A DNA stretch of 64,000 nt from NCBI RefSeq assembly GCF_004303025.1, contig NZ_PJQW01000007.1:1297-65296 (forward strand), in the 5' to 3' direction. Positions 54,620 through 64,000 of this stretch are shown in pieces (position 1 is the first letter of the stretch; each line of letters starts with the position of its first letter). Under the pieces are notes generated by a model. The model was not told where the DNA came from. It worked only from the letters and a program-made list of their open reading frames with translations, and ran no database searches. This DNA is from Flavobacterium sp. J27 (GTDB lineage Bacteria > Bacteroidota > Bacteroidia > Flavobacteriales > Flavobacteriaceae). The position numbers and the translations under genes are program-made.

Positions 54620-56887
54620 ATGACAAGCAAAAAGCTATTATATTTAATAATTGTATTATTCTCAATATATTCCTACTCTCAAGAAGTGCATCTAAAAGGA
54701 ATCGTAAATGATAACCAAATACCAGTTGCTGATGTTCTAATTCAAATTATAAGTGCTAATAATAAAACAATAGCAATAACAAATGAGAATGGTTTGTTTG
54801 AAATTAAAAATTTTAAAACAGCATCAGATTCTATAACCATACTTTTATCTAAAACAGGATATATTGAATTTAAAAAAGAAATAGCTTTACAAGATGATTT
54901 AACAAATTTAAGGTTTGATATAGAAAAAGAAAGAGTTGTTGAACTGAATGAAGTAACTGTAAATGCAAGTAATACTATAGTTAAATCGAATAAAACAACG
55001 TATAGAATTGATAGTAAGGATTTTATAAAAAATGCAAAATCAGATAAAGTATTACAAACACTCCCTAATGTATCGATATCAAATTCAGATGTTTTAGTCG
55101 ATAATAGAAAAAAAGCTACCATTTTTATTGACGGGATAGAATCTAGTTTAGATGAACTAAAACGACTCGATGTTAAAGAGATAAACAAAGTCGAAGTTAT
55201 TTCTAACCCAGCTGCTTCTTTTGGAACAGATCATATAAGTGCTGTTGTACAAGTCATTACTAAAGTTAAAAATGAGAAGTTTATCAAAGGCGAAATAGAA
55301 TCTTATGCAGGGGTAAGACTTGGTAAGTTCGGTATTATTCCAGCAATATCAATCAAAACTAAGAACGTTATTTTTAAAGCATTTTATAGTTATAGTACAA
55401 ATAATCAAAATATTAAATCTGATTTAACAAGAAACGAAAACAACAATTTATTTGTTCAAACAAATCAGAGAGATGTAAAAGGATGGCAGGATTTTTTTAA
55501 TTCTAAAATGAAGATAAATTTAAATAAAAAATCTTCAATAAACTTAAGTGGAAATTTGTTTGGTTATAAGTTTGATGGCAGAAATACAGGTAGTTATCAA
55601 GATAATACAAACCTGTTTACTTATAAAATAGATGACGTAGAAAAACTAAAAAAATGGAGTGTATCATCTATTTATAACTACAACTTTAATTCCAAAAGTA
55701 AATTGTTATTAAAATTTAAATATTTTGATTATAAAAACAAGAACGAATCTATTTACACGGCAGATACGCAAACCCCAATTGTAAATACTATATTTTCAGA
55801 TACCAAAGAAACATCTGAAGAAATTGTATTTGAGAAGAAGGACGTTAAAATATTACAAATGCCTATGGAATATACTGTAGGATATAAGAATATCTATCGA
55901 AAATTTTACTTTCAAGCAAATAATTTTGATTTAAATCAATATGTTAATTCTTTGTATATCAATACAGATTTAGAAATTAATGATAAATTCTCCGTTTTTT
56001 TATCATTTGCAACAGATTTTACAAAAAACAAAAATGCTGTAATAAATCAAGATTATACTTCGATATTGCCTACTTTTTCTGCATTGTATAAGTTTGATAA
56101 TAAAATTAACTTAGTTTTAGATTATTCTCGTAAAATAACTAGACCCAGTGCTAATTATTTAAATCCGCAAGCCATATTTTTTAATCCAACATTCAGTTTG
56201 CAAGGAAATAGTGACCTGTTACCAGAAGTTCGTAATATCTATGAAATAGGAATAAACAAAAGATTTGAGAAAGGGAGTTATGTTTCTTTTAAAGTCTTTA
56301 ATGAGTATACACCCAATGCGATTATGGAAACTTTTATAAACGATAATAATAGTGTTATAAACTCATATGCAAACATTGGTAAAGCAACTATTTCTGGAGC
56401 GAATATAAGCTTTAATACAACTGTTTTTAAAGTTTTGGATGTTAACCTTAATAATGGATTGTCTTACAGTAAGTATATCTCAAATTCTGAGACTTCATTA
56501 ATTAAAGAAAACAGCGGTTTTTCTTTTAATAGTAATTTATATCTTTCCACAATGGTTAAAAAGAAAGTCTCCCTTTCGTTAAGTGGCAACTTTAATTCAC
56601 CAAACTATTCTTTAATATCTAAAACATATACTAATCCATTATTTACGTTTGAATCGGAGTCTACTTTTCTAAAAGATAGATTAAATGTAAGACTTTCTTA
56701 TTTTGACATTTTTGGATTAATAACAAGAACAAGGGATGAAATTTCAAGTCCCCAATTCAATCAAATTAGTATAAGAGAAAATAGAATTACCAATTTTACC
56801 ATTTCTTTAATTTACAATTTTGGAAAGACATTTAATGATAGGTTTAGTAATCCAGTAATTAATAACGATGATATAATAATAAAATAA
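54620..56887 (+). CDS. TonB-type outer-membrane barrel protein, cassette B
   Basis: 755 residues. Signal peptide ends near IYSYSQE. A carboxypeptidase-regulatory-like domain (HLKGIVNDNQIPVADVLI) is followed by a plug-like region (SDKVLQTLPNVSISNSDV, INKVEVISNPAASFG) and a long OMP_b-brl_3-type barrel. It may take up or export the peptides encoded just upstream. The 4-bp gap to the MauE-like gene suggests co-transcription. Confidence 0.85.
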   Translation: MTSKKLLYLIIVLFSIYSYSQEVHLKGIVNDNQIPVADVLIQIISANNKTIAITNENGLFEIKNFKTASDSITILLSKTGYIEFKKEIALQDDLTNLRFDIEKERVVELNEVTVNASNTIVKSNKTTYRIDSKDFIKNAKSDKVLQTLPNVSISNSDVLVDNRKKATIFIDGIESSLDELKRLDVKEINKVEVISNPAASFGTDHISAVVQVITKVKNEKFIKGEIESYAGVRLGKFGIIPAISIKTKNVIFKAFYSYSTNNQNIKSDLTRNENNNLFVQTNQRDVKGWQDFFNSKMKINLNKKSSINLSGNLFGYKFDGRNTGSYQDNTNLFTYKIDDVEKLKKWSVSSIYNYNFNSKSKLLLKFKYFDYKNKNESIYTADTQTPIVNTIFSDTKETSEEIVFEKKDVKILQMPMEYTVGYKNIYRKFYFQANNFDLNQYVNSLYINTDLEINDKFSVFLSFATDFTKNKNAVINQDYTSILPTFSALYKFDNKINLVLDYSRKITRPSANYLNPQAIFFNPTFSLQGNSDLLPEVRNIYEIGINKRFEKGSYVSFKVFNEYTPNAIMETFINDNNSVINSYANIGKATISGANISFNTTVFKVLDVNLNNGLSYSKYISNSETSLIKENSGFSFNSNLYLSTMVKKKVSLSLSGNFNSPNYSLISKTYTNPLFTFESESTFLKDRLNVRLSYFDIFGLITRTRDEISSPQFNQISIRENRITNFTISLIYNFGKTFNDRFSNPVINNDDIIIK

Positions 56888-56890
56888 CCC

Positions 56891-57313
56891 ATGCAATTGT
56901 ATAAGAAAACAATACAAATAGTTTACTATTTTTTGATACTATTTATTTCATATACCACAATGAATAAATTTCTTTCTATTGAATCGTTTCAGACGAATCT
57001 TCTAAAAACAGGCTTCTTTGAAGATAGTACAACAATATATTTATCCTATTTGATCATATTAACTGAATTTGTTGCCGTTCTTATTTTAATATTTTACAAG
57101 AAATTAGGCGCATTATTAATGGCATCCATGTTGTCTGTTTTTACGATCTATATTCTAATTTTAAGATTTTATGGAAGATATGAAGTTTGTGGTTGTGGAG
57201 GAGTTTTAAATGGACTACAATTTAAGTATCATTTAATGATTAATGTTGTTTTAGTATTCTCTTCATTTCTAATTTACAACGCTTTTAAAAACAAGAATTT
57301 ATATGAAAATTAA
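56891..57313 (+). CDS. MauE/DoxX-like membrane protein
   Basis: 140 residues with four membrane spans and RYEVCGCGGVLNG, the Cys-Gly-Cys-Gly segment typical of MauE-type redox-linked proteins. Such proteins are thought to help disulfide formation or cofactor assembly, which fits beside Cys-pair peptides. Its end overlaps the next gene by 11 bp. Confidence 0.8.
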   Translation: MQLYKKTIQIVYYFLILFISYTTMNKFLSIESFQTNLLKTGFFEDSTTIYLSYLIILTEFVAVLILIFYKKLGALLMASMLSVFTIYILILRFYGRYEVCGCGGVLNGLQFKYHLMINVVLVFSSFLIYNAFKNKNLYEN

Positions 57314-58343
57314 CGTAAAATTTTGGAGTATAATTATTGTTTTTTCAGTCGTAGTTATTTTAATAAAAAATAACCCTTTTGAATTTAATAAAAAGTATAT
57401 TTTTGAGAGGACTTATTCAGATAAACTGAAATTTATAGAAGTAACTGAAGATAAAATTGCTTCCATAAACAATATCACTCTAGCTTCAAGCAATTTTGTT
57501 TATGATTATGAATTAACAAGTTTAGATACTCTAAATAATACTTGTAAAATGAAATTTTATGATAGCAAGTCTTTTGATTTAATACAACACTTTGATTTTG
57601 ATTTGCCGAAATCAAACCAAATTTCTTTTTGCGATTCAAATAATGTTTATTGTATAGATAAGTTCGATTTGTATGTTTATTCTATAAAAGAAAAAAAGAA
57701 AAAAAAGATAGCAGTAAATTTAAATATATATGATGTTGTTTCAATAGGTGAAGCTTCAAAAAAAGTCTTGCTTTTTGGTGAGTATAAAAGTAGGCATAAA
57801 TACCAAACAGGTTTTTTTTTACTTAATTTAGAAACCAATGAAATGATTGAAACTTATATTGTAGAGGAAGGTGATACCTCTCAAATTCTGAATAACTCAC
57901 TAATTTATTCGGGTAACTTTTCTAAAAGTAAAGACACAATAAGTTATTACTGTGATAAGTATTCGAAAATATATTTCTTCAATACTAATGGCAACTTTCA
58001 AAAGGAAATCATAACGAAGGATGAAAGTCCTAAACCTAAATTAGTATCCAATAATAATGGAACTTATTATAAAAGAGGCGCTACGTTTAATACAAATAAT
58101 GGCCTTTTTACTATGAACGACGATTTATTCATTTTCTCTTCAAGAAATGAACAATCTAATAAAATTACAGTAGATTGTTATTCGTTTTCAACAGGTAAAT
58201 ATAAATTTAGCACAAGTTTTGGCTGTAATAATAAAACAAATGTGGATATAAATTTTGTTACAAAAAATCAAAACAATTTAATCATAGGTTTTGATGATAA
58301 GATGGCGTTGTTGAAAATTAGTTATAATGCAGATGTCAATTAA
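57303..58343 (+). CDS. Possible beta-propeller protein, membrane-anchored
   Basis: 346 residues. One N-terminal span (WSIIIVFSVVVILIKN) is followed by a region with repeated strands (YDSKSFDLIQHFDFDL, YSIKEKKKKKIAVNL) that could form a propeller of the kind found near Bacteroidetes short-peptide genes. I cannot give it a family. It is the last gene of the cassette B plus-strand unit. Confidence 0.55.
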   Translation: MKINVKFWSIIIVFSVVVILIKNNPFEFNKKYIFERTYSDKLKFIEVTEDKIASINNITLASSNFVYDYELTSLDTLNNTCKMKFYDSKSFDLIQHFDFDLPKSNQISFCDSNNVYCIDKFDLYVYSIKEKKKKKIAVNLNIYDVVSIGEASKKVLLFGEYKSRHKYQTGFFLLNLETNEMIETYIVEEGDTSQILNNSLIYSGNFSKSKDTISYYCDKYSKIYFFNTNGNFQKEIITKDESPKPKLVSNNNGTYYKRGATFNTNNGLFTMNDDLFIFSSRNEQSNKITVDCYSFSTGKYKFSTSFGCNNKTNVDINFVTKNQNNLIIGFDDKMALLKISYNADVN

Positions 58344-58377
58344 TTTAAAAGTTAATTGACATCAATACAATTGTTTT

Positions 58378-58905
58378 TTATCCCATTTTTTGAAACAAAT
58401 CCCAAACCACAATACCAGCACTTACCGAAATGTTTAAAGAATGTTTGGTGCCCAGTTGCGGAATTTCAATAACCCCATCGCTTAAATTAATGGCTTCCTG
58501 AGCTACCCCTTTGACTTCATTTCCAAAAACCAAAGCATATTTTGTAGTAGTATCTACTTTAAAATCGTTAAGCATAATCGAGTTTTCGGTTTGCTCAATA
58601 GAATAAATAACTACCTTATCTTCTTTTAGTTTTGCCAATACGTCTAATACATCTTTGGCATATTCCCAAACTACCGTTTCTGTAGCACCTAAAGCTGTTT
58701 TATGAATTTCTTTGTTAGGAGGAACAGCCGTAATACCACACAAATAAATTTTTTCTACTAAAAAAGCATCGGCTGTTCTAAAAACCGAACCAATGTTGTG
58801 TAAACTTCTAATGTCGTCTAAAACAATGATAAGAGGTGTTTTAGCGGCTTCCTTAAATTCTTCTTTATTTAATCGCTCTAATTCTGCGTTAGCTAATTTT
58901 CTCAT
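58378..58905 (-). CDS. TrmH-family RNA methyltransferase
   Basis: 175 residues from the ATG at 58905; the longer frame adds a non-conserved MTHYLYFCH. SPOUT motifs are seen in VLDDIRSLHNIGSVFRTADA, ALVFGNEVKGV and IPQLGTKHSLNISVSAGI. It methylates RNA ribose or base using SAM in a knotted fold. It is a single-gene unit divergent to mutS. Confidence 0.9.
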   Translation of the reverse strand: MRKLANAELERLNKEEFKEAAKTPLIIVLDDIRSLHNIGSVFRTADAFLVEKIYLCGITAVPPNKEIHKTALGATETVVWEYAKDVLDVLAKLKEDKVVIYSIEQTENSIMLNDFKVDTTTKYALVFGNEVKGVAQEAINLSDGVIEIPQLGTKHSLNISVSAGIVVWDLFQKMG

Positions 58906-58923
58906 GTGGCAAAAATAGAGATA

Positions 58924-58957
58924 ATGCGTCAATTTGACAATGCGTCAATGCGTCAAT
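58924..58957. repeat. Short TGCGTCAAT repeats
   Basis: TGCGTCAAT occurs three times (first at 58924) within ~35 bp between trmH and mutS, with TTTGA between. It may be a simple expansion, no function seen. Confidence 0.45.
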
Positions 58958-58999
58958 TTGAACGCGCAAGGGAAATTAAAATTGTTCTTGTTCTTCCAC

Positions 59000-59029
59000 T
59001 TGAAATTATTCTTGATTTTATTACCTTCG
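59000..59029 (+). promoter_or_regulatory. Promoter of mutS
   Basis: TTG at 59000-59002, a 19-bp spacer and TACCTTCG (one mismatch to TAnnTTTG) at 59022-59029. Confidence 0.5.
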
Positions 59030-59053
59030 CAACGATACTAAAATTTAAGAATT

Positions 59054-61675
59054 GTGGCTAAGAAAGAAGCAACGAAAACCAAAGAGAAAAAGGAAACCCC
59101 TTTAATGAAGCAATACAATGAAATTAAAAGAAAATATCCCGATGCTTGCTTATTGTTTCGTGTGGGCGATTTTTATGAAACTTTCGGTGAAGATGCAGTT
59201 CGGGCAGCCGGAATTTTAGGAATTACCTTAACTAAAAGAGGAGCTGGCTCTGATAGCGAAACAGCTTTGGCAGGTTTTCCACACCATTCTTTAAATACCT
59301 ATTTGCCTAAACTGGTAAAAGCAGGTCTTCGTGTAGCTATTTGTGACCAATTAGAAGATCCTAAAATGACCAAAACCATTGTGAAAAGAGGAGTTACAGA
59401 ATTAGTAACACCTGGAGTAGCTATGAATGATGAGGTGTTGCATGCTAAATCGAATAACTTTTTAGCCTCGGTGCACTTTGGAAAAAAGAATCTAGGAATT
59501 GCTTTTTTAGATGTTTCTACGGGCGAATTTTTAACCGCACAAGGAAATGAAGAATATATTGATAAATTATTACAAAACTTTAATCCGAGTGAGGTTTTGG
59601 TACCAAAGCACCACAAGAGTCAGTTTAAAAGTGCTTTTGGGGAAGAATTACATGCCTTTTTTTTAGAAGACTGGGTCTATAAAGAAGATTATGCATTGGA
59701 AACCTTAACGAAACATTTTCAAACCAATTCCCTAAAAGGCTATGGTATAGAAGAATTACAAGAAGGAATTGTGGCTTCGGGTGCTATTTTGTATTATTTG
59801 TCGGAAACCCAACATAATAAAATCCAACATATTACAAACATTCAGCGTATTGCGGAAGATGCCTATGTGTGGATGGATCGCTTTACCATTCGCAATCTCG
59901 AATTGTATCATTCGACCAATCTAAATGCGGTTACCCTTTTAGATGTTATCGACAAAACGTTGTCACCTATGGGATCGCGTTTATTAAAGCGTTGGTTAGC
60001 TTTACCACTAAAAGACGCTTCACGTATTAAAAGTCGTCATGAAGTAGTAGCATATTTAAAAGACAATCAAGAAATTTTACAAAAGATTCAGTACCAAATT
60101 AAGCAAATTTCAGATTTAGAACGTTTGATTTCTAAAGTGGCAACAGGGAAAGTTTCACCAAGAGAAGTCGTGTATTTAAACGAATCGTTACAAGCCATTA
60201 TTCCCATTAAAGAATTGGCCCTGCAAAGTAAAAATGAAGCTTTAAAAGGAATTGGAGATAGTTTACATGCCTGCGAATTACTACGTGAAAAAATACAAAC
60301 AACTTTAAACCAAGATGCGCCTGTACATGTTAACAAAGGAAATGCAATTGCTACAGGTGTGCATGCCGAATTAGACGAATTGAGAGCCATTTCTTCTAAA
60401 GGGAAAAGCTATTTGGAAGATTTAGAAATTAGAGAAAGTGAAAAAACAGGAATTTCTTCTTTAAAAGTGTCGTTTAATAATGTATTTGGATATTATATAG
60501 AAGTTAGAAATACCCATAAAGACAAAGTACCAGCAGACTGGATTAGAAAACAAACCCTTGTAAGTGCAGAGCGCTATATTACAGAAGAACTAAAAGAATA
60601 CGAAAGTAAAATTTTAGGAGCGGAAGATAAAATACAGCAATTAGAAAGCCAATTGTTTGAACAATTAGTCAATTGGATGGCAACTTATATAAAACCCGTG
60701 CAACACAATGCCAATCTAATTGCACAGTTAGACTGTTTGAATTCGTTTACCCAATTAGCCATAGAGCATAAATACGTTCAGCCTGTAATCGATGATAGTT
60801 TTGATTTAGAAATCAAAGAAGGACGCCATCCCGTAATTGAAAAACAATTGCCAGTGGGAGTGCCTTATATTTCAAATGATGTTTTTCTAGACAATGTAAG
60901 TCAGCAAATCATTATGATTACTGGACCAAACATGTCGGGTAAATCGGCTATATTAAGACAAACCGCGTTAATTGTTTTGTTAGCTCAAATGGGAAGCTTT
61001 GTACCTGCTGAAAGTGTGCGCATGGGTATAGTAGATAAAATATTTACCAGAGTAGGAGCAAGCGATAATATTTCTATGGGCGAGTCTACTTTTATGGTTG
61101 AAATGAATGAAACAGCTTCTATTTTGAACAATATTTCCGAAAGAAGTTTGGTTTTGCTAGATGAAATAGGAAGAGGAACCTCTACTTATGATGGTATTTC
61201 AATTGCATGGGCTATTTCAGAATACTTGCATGAACATCCAAACAAGCCGAAAACCCTTTTTGCGACACATTATCATGAACTAAATGAAATGGAGGCAATT
61301 TTTGAACGCATTCAAAATTTTAACGTGTCGGTTAAAGAATTAAAAGATACGGTTTTGTTTATCCGAAAATTAGTAAAAGGAGGTAGCGCGCATAGTTTTG
61401 GTATTCATGTAGCAAAAATGGCAGGCATGCCACAAGTAGTAATTCAAAAAGCGCAAAAGCTATTAAAGAAACTAGAGAAAGACCATTCGGGAGATGCTTT
61501 AAATGGTAATAAATTAGAAAAAGAAGCGGAAATGCAGTTGAGTATTTTCAATTTAGATGACCCGTTGTTAGAAGAAATAAAGGAAGAAATTTTAAATACC
61601 GACATCAATACGCTAACACCTGTGGAAGCATTAATGAAGTTGAACGAGATAAAACGAATGTTAACTAAAAAATAA
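59054..61675 (+). CDS. mutS: DNA mismatch repair protein MutS
   Basis: 873 residues from a GTG start. The N-terminal mismatch-binding segment has [14 protein letters not shown], the P-loop is [10 protein letters not shown], and the ABC-type signature [11 protein letters not shown] and Walker [17 protein letters not shown] follow; the C-terminus has a HTH-like tail. MutS recognises mismatched or looped DNA and starts repair. It is a single-gene unit. Confidence 0.96.
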   Translation: MAKKEATKTKEKKETPLMKQYNEIKRKYPDACLLFRVGDFYETFGEDAVRAAGILGITLTKRGAGSDSETALAGFPHHSLNTYLPKLVKAGLRVAICDQLEDPKMTKTIVKRGVTELVTPGVAMNDEVLHAKSNNFLASVHFGKKNLGIAFLDVSTGEFLTAQGNEEYIDKLLQNFNPSEVLVPKHHKSQFKSAFGEELHAFFLEDWVYKEDYALETLTKHFQTNSLKGYGIEELQEGIVASGAILYYLSETQHNKIQHITNIQRIAEDAYVWMDRFTIRNLELYHSTNLNAVTLLDVIDKTLSPMGSRLLKRWLALPLKDASRIKSRHEVVAYLKDNQEILQKIQYQIKQISDLERLISKVATGKVSPREVVYLNESLQAIIPIKELALQSKNEALKGIGDSLHACELLREKIQTTLNQDAPVHVNKGNAIATGVHAELDELRAISSKGKSYLEDLEIRESEKTGISSLKVSFNNVFGYYIEVRNTHKDKVPADWIRKQTLVSAERYITEELKEYESKILGAEDKIQQLESQLFEQLVNWMATYIKPVQHNANLIAQLDCLNSFTQLAIEHKYVQPVIDDSFDLEIKEGRHPVIEKQLPVGVPYISNDVFLDNVSQQIIMITGPNMSGKSAILRQTALIVLLAQMGSFVPAESVRMGIVDKIFTRVGASDNISMGESTFMVEMNETASILNNISERSLVLLDEIGRGTSTYDGISIAWAISEYLHEHPNKPKTLFATHYHELNEMEAIFERIQNFNVSVKELKDTVLFIRKLVKGGSAHSFGIHVAKMAGMPQVVIQKAQKLLKKLEKDHSGDALNGNKLEKEAEMQLSIFNLDDPLLEEIKEEILNTDINTLTPVEALMKLNEIKRMLTKK

Positions 61676-61728
61676 TTAATTAGTAATCAATAGGTTGTAA
61701 TTTTTTTGTATTTTTTCGATAAAAATCC

Positions 61729-61758
61729 TTGTAGAAAGGAAAATAGATGTTATATTTG
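61729..61758 (+). promoter_or_regulatory. Promoter of tRNA-Gly/tRNA-Leu unit
   Basis: TTG (61729-61731), 19-bp spacer, TATATTTG (61751-61758): perfect Bacteroidetes promoter. Confidence 0.8.
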
Positions 61759-61809
61759 CATCCGCAATGAGGGAATTTCTGATTGCTTATGTTCTTAAAT
61801 ATATAAAAT

Positions 61810-61882
61810 GCGAAAATAGCTCAGTTGGTAGAGCGCAACCTTGCCAAGGTTGAGGTCGCGGGTTCGAACCCCGTTTTTCGCT
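61810..61882 (+). tRNA. tRNA-Gly(GCC)
   Basis: 73 nt, cloverleaf with acceptor GCGAAAA/TTTTCGC, anticodon loop TTGCCAA (GCC) and T-loop GGTTCGAACC. CCA is not encoded. Confidence 0.95.
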
Positions 61883-61905
61883 CAAAATACCAAATAAAAA
61901 TAATC

Positions 61906-61991
61906 GCTCGAGTGGTGGAATTGGTAGACACGCTGGACTTAAAATCCAGTGGGCAGTAATGTCCGTGCGGGTTCAAGTCCCGCCTTGAGTA
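61906..61991 (+). tRNA. tRNA-Leu(UAA), first copy
   Basis: 86 nt with the long variable arm of class II tRNAs. Anticodon loop CTTAAAA gives UAA. Followed by a GCTTCTAAC/TTAGAAGC terminator (61993-62024). Confidence 0.95.
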
Positions 61992-61992
61992 C

Positions 61993-62024
61993 AAAAGCTT
62001 CTAACATAGTTAGAAGCTTTTTTT
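61993..62024 (+). terminator. Terminator after first tRNA-Leu
   Basis: AAAGCTTCTAAC / TTAGAAGCTTT hairpin followed by T-run. Confidence 0.85.
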
Positions 62025-62060
62025 GTTTTAATTCTTTTTTTATTTTTTACTAAAATTAAT

Positions 62061-62090
62061 TTGTGAGGTTAATTAAAAGGCTTATATTTG
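62061..62090 (+). promoter_or_regulatory. Promoter of second tRNA-Leu
   Basis: TTG (62061-62063), 19-bp spacer, TATATTTG (62083-62090). The second tRNA-Leu lies ~120 bp later, so the leader is long. Confidence 0.75.
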
Positions 62091-62212
62091 CACTCGCAAT
62101 TAGGGAAATGATTGTTTTAATCGCCTTAATTTTTATTGAAATGAGTTTACCAAATACAGAATAGTTGCTCAAAGAGATGTGCTGAAAAGAGATACTCTAA
62201 AAGTAACAAAAG

Positions 62213-62298
62213 GCTCGAGTGGTGGAATTGGTAGACACGCTGGACTTAAAATCCAGTGGGCAGTAATGTCCGTGCGGGTTCAAGTCCCGCCTTGAGTA
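62213..62298 (+). tRNA. tRNA-Leu(UAA), second copy
   Basis: Identical in sequence to 61906-61991, with its own promoter and terminator (62300-62331). Confidence 0.95.
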
Positions 62299-62299
62299 C

Positions 62300-62331
62300 A
62301 AAAAGCTCCTAACTATGTTAGGAGCTTTTTT
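62300..62331 (+). terminator. Terminator after second tRNA-Leu
   Basis: AAAGCTCCTAAC / GTTAGGAGCTTT hairpin followed by T-run. Confidence 0.85.
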
Positions 62332-62362
62332 ATTTTGTATCGTTTACTATAATATATGTTTG

Positions 62363-63331
62363 TTATGTTAGTTTAAAAACTTTCTTTTTATTAAGAAATA
62401 AAGAATGTAAGATCGATTTTTTATGCGTTGCTAAGGAAGGAGTGTCTTCAAAATAGAAGTTGGTTAAATTCCAAACAATCATAATCGCAGAAAAGTAATA
62501 TAAATTTAAGACTAATGCGATTCCTATATGCATGGAAATAGTTAAAACAACCCATAGTTTTCGTGTTTTTGGAATCCATACAAATATAGGATAGCACATT
62601 TCAATTAGTATGGTAGACCAGCCAATAAGGACAAGAATAAAGCTATAATCTGCCATCCAGGCAAAGTCAAAACTAAAGTCTCTGTTTGCATAAGGGAGGT
62701 TTATGGCTTTCCATATCGATTCGCCGTTCCACCAATTAAAGCCTAATAATTTATCAAAGCCCGAGAAAAAATAAGCAATACTAAGATGAAGTTGGAAAAG
62801 GCGTTTGACAGGCATATAATTAGTCTTCTTTTTCTGTTTGGAATGGAATAGATTGCGAATTGAAAAAACACTATCTGAAGGAAATAAAATTAAATAGAAT
62901 AGCGACATACTAGTAAAGAAATCGGCACCATAAATAAAAAAACTACTTCCTTTCATTAGTAATATTTGAATAAATAGGAGCAAGCATGCACTAATTCTGG
63001 AATAGAAACCAAGGATAATACTTACCCCTAACGAAATATAAGTTATCTTGGTTACTCCAATAGTAGTGACTTCTGAAATACCTATGGTTTCTAATTGTTT
63101 TATAACAAAAGGAAAGGTAAGTTGCCAATCTTGATTAAAAGTAGCCATGATATCTAATGGAACAATACTTTTGCTTGAAAAAAATTGATTAAAATCGCCA
63201 AAAATAGATATGAAATGGAGAACAATAATTATTCCGGCAGCCACTCTGAAAAAGAGTAGAAACTCATCATTGTTTGATGGAACAAAGAAAAAATGTTCGA
63301 TTTTAGAATAGATTTTGGATAGTTTTTTCAT
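62363..63331 (-). CDS. HTTM-domain membrane protein
   Basis: 322 residues with several membrane spans and the HTTM (vitamin K-dependent carboxylase-like) features LLFFRVAAGIIIVLHF and FHLSIAYFFSGFDKLLG-type region (LHLSIAYFFSGFDKL). Function in bacteria is unclear. It lies 8 bp after its neighbour at 63340-63915, which recurs with it in related organisms as far as I recall. Confidence 0.8.
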   Translation of the reverse strand: MKKLSKIYSKIEHFFFVPSNNDEFLLFFRVAAGIIIVLHFISIFGDFNQFFSSKSIVPLDIMATFNQDWQLTFPFVIKQLETIGISEVTTIGVTKITYISLGVSIILGFYSRISACLLLFIQILLMKGSSFFIYGADFFTSMSLFYLILFPSDSVFSIRNLFHSKQKKKTNYMPVKRLFQLHLSIAYFFSGFDKLLGFNWWNGESIWKAINLPYANRDFSFDFAWMADYSFILVLIGWSTILIEMCYPIFVWIPKTRKLWVVLTISMHIGIALVLNLYYFSAIMIVWNLTNFYFEDTPSLATHKKSILHSLFLNKKKVFKLT

Positions 63332-63339
63332 TTTTAAAT

Positions 63340-63915
63340 TTATTTATATTCGCCTACAAGAATTAATCGTTCTGATTTTTCTCCTTTCTGATAACTTTTT
63401 AAATCAGGGTAATGGTATAGATATAATCTGGCAATTATAGAGGCTGTATCTGGGTTTTCTTTTTTTACAGAAACGGCAATTTGCTTTATAATAATATCTA
63501 GATATTGCTGGTATTTGTTGTCTTTCATGGTGCCACCTTCAGCCGATATCTTGTCTAAAAACATATTGTATATCGAAGTGTAGCGTGTAATGCTTTCTTT
63601 GTTTTTAAAGGCAGGCATAATTTTGTTTTCTATAACATTTCCTTTTTGGTCTTTTAATTCAAATAATAAAACAAAATCGCTGGCTACATTGGGGGCAAAA
63701 AAGCTGTACCCTGTATCAAAACCAGTATAAGATAGAAATATACTTACTGGTTTTAGTTTGATTATTTCTTCTGAAAGCGTAAATGCGATTGGTTTTTTAT
63801 ATTCTTTTTCTGCGTAATAGAAGCCATAATATCCATCAAATGTCCCTTTTAATCCTACTGTGAAAACCAATAGTAGAATGGTAAAAATACCTGCCAATTG
63901 TAGTTTCTTTTTCAT
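63340..63915 (-). CDS. Membrane-anchored protein of unknown function paired with HTTM
   Basis: 191 residues with one N-terminal span (AGIFTILLLVFTVGLKG) and a soluble domain with SYTGFDTGYSFFAPNVASDF. I know no named family for it. It probably works with the adjacent HTTM protein, because the two are 8 bp apart on one strand. Confidence 0.6.
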   Translation of the reverse strand: MKKKLQLAGIFTILLLVFTVGLKGTFDGYYGFYYAEKEYKKPIAFTLSEEIIKLKPVSIFLSYTGFDTGYSFFAPNVASDFVLLFELKDQKGNVIENKIMPAFKNKESITRYTSIYNMFLDKISAEGGTMKDNKYQQYLDIIIKQIAVSVKKENPDTASIIARLYLYHYPDLKSYQKGEKSERLILVGEYK

Positions 63916-63969
63916 GGTAGTAAACTTTTAAAAAGACAAGACCGATATAAAACCAGTCTTGCCTTATTT

Positions 63970-64000
63970 TTAATGATATTGTTGAATAATTCCTTCTAAA
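63970..64000 (-). CDS. C-terminal end of another minus-strand gene (partial)
   Basis: The frame ends LEGIIQQYH with TAA at 63970-63972 and runs off the window. A hairpin CAAGAC...GTCTTG (63940-63963) just past it could be its terminator. Nothing else can be said. Confidence 0.35.
   Translation of the reverse strand, partial: LEGIIQQYH

Noticed and set aside
58924..58957. TGCGTCAAT repeats as a CRISPR-like or operator array
   Set aside because: Units are too short and without spacers; no gene link is seen.

Overview
The window is AT-rich and looks like a chromosomal piece of a member of the Flavobacteriaceae, close to Flavobacterium. The evidence is the gene content (type IX secretion C-terminal sorting domain, GLPGLI proteins, TonB-type beta-barrels with carboxypeptidase-regulatory domains, GH3-family enzyme, FolK-deoxynucleoside kinase fusion) and Bacteroidetes-type promoters (TTG, 19-20 bp, TAnnTTTG) in front of tRNA genes, tig and (with one mismatch) mutS.

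Layout. 1-1.65 kb: the end of an Rhs-like polymorphic toxin with an HExxH domain and a lipoprotein that may be its immunity partner. 1.7-26.3 kb: mostly core and envelope genes (tig-clpP-clpX, OmpA-like, GH3, DUF2797, META-domain lipoproteins, AsmA-like, YhhQ, SppA, FolK-dNK), then a LytTR two-component system next to a Kelch/DUF4907/DUF4270/beta-barrel locus. 26.3-41.1 kb: cassette A, with a split LanB dehydratase, an S8 protease, a lanthipeptide-like precursor lacking a normal start codon, an S15-type hydrolase and a membrane-anchored TPR-AraC regulator on the minus strand. Diverging from these on the plus strand are two small Cys-pair secreted proteins, two GLPGLI proteins and a large outer-membrane barrel.

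41.1-50.0 kb: a type II-C CRISPR-Cas locus (tracrRNA, cas9, cas1, cas2, array of 14 spacers) preceded by an XRE regulator with palindromic operator-like sites. It lies between two 33-bp direct repeats, and the left one is joined to a relic of an S8 protease gene. The last three complete CRISPR repeats, and a truncated terminal one, carry a 46-bp insertion that doubles the repeat to 92 bp. This is the most unusual structure in the window.

50.0-58.3 kb: cassette B, a reduced parallel of cassette A (S8 protease, intact lanthipeptide-like precursor and TPR-AraC regulator on minus; two short Cys peptides, TonB-type barrel, MauE-like membrane protein and a possible propeller protein on plus). Cassette B has no LanB of its own. 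A and B share a conserved 5' leader before their first secreted peptide. 58.4-64 kb: TrmH-family methyltransferase, mutS, tRNA-Gly, two tRNA-Leu, an HTTM-domain protein with a conserved-looking partner, and the tail of another gene.

The A and B cassettes together may form one peptide system: a regulator that senses across the membrane, extracytoplasmic proteases, modified or disulfide peptides and an outer-membrane transporter. That link is inferred from layout and shared sequence, not shown.
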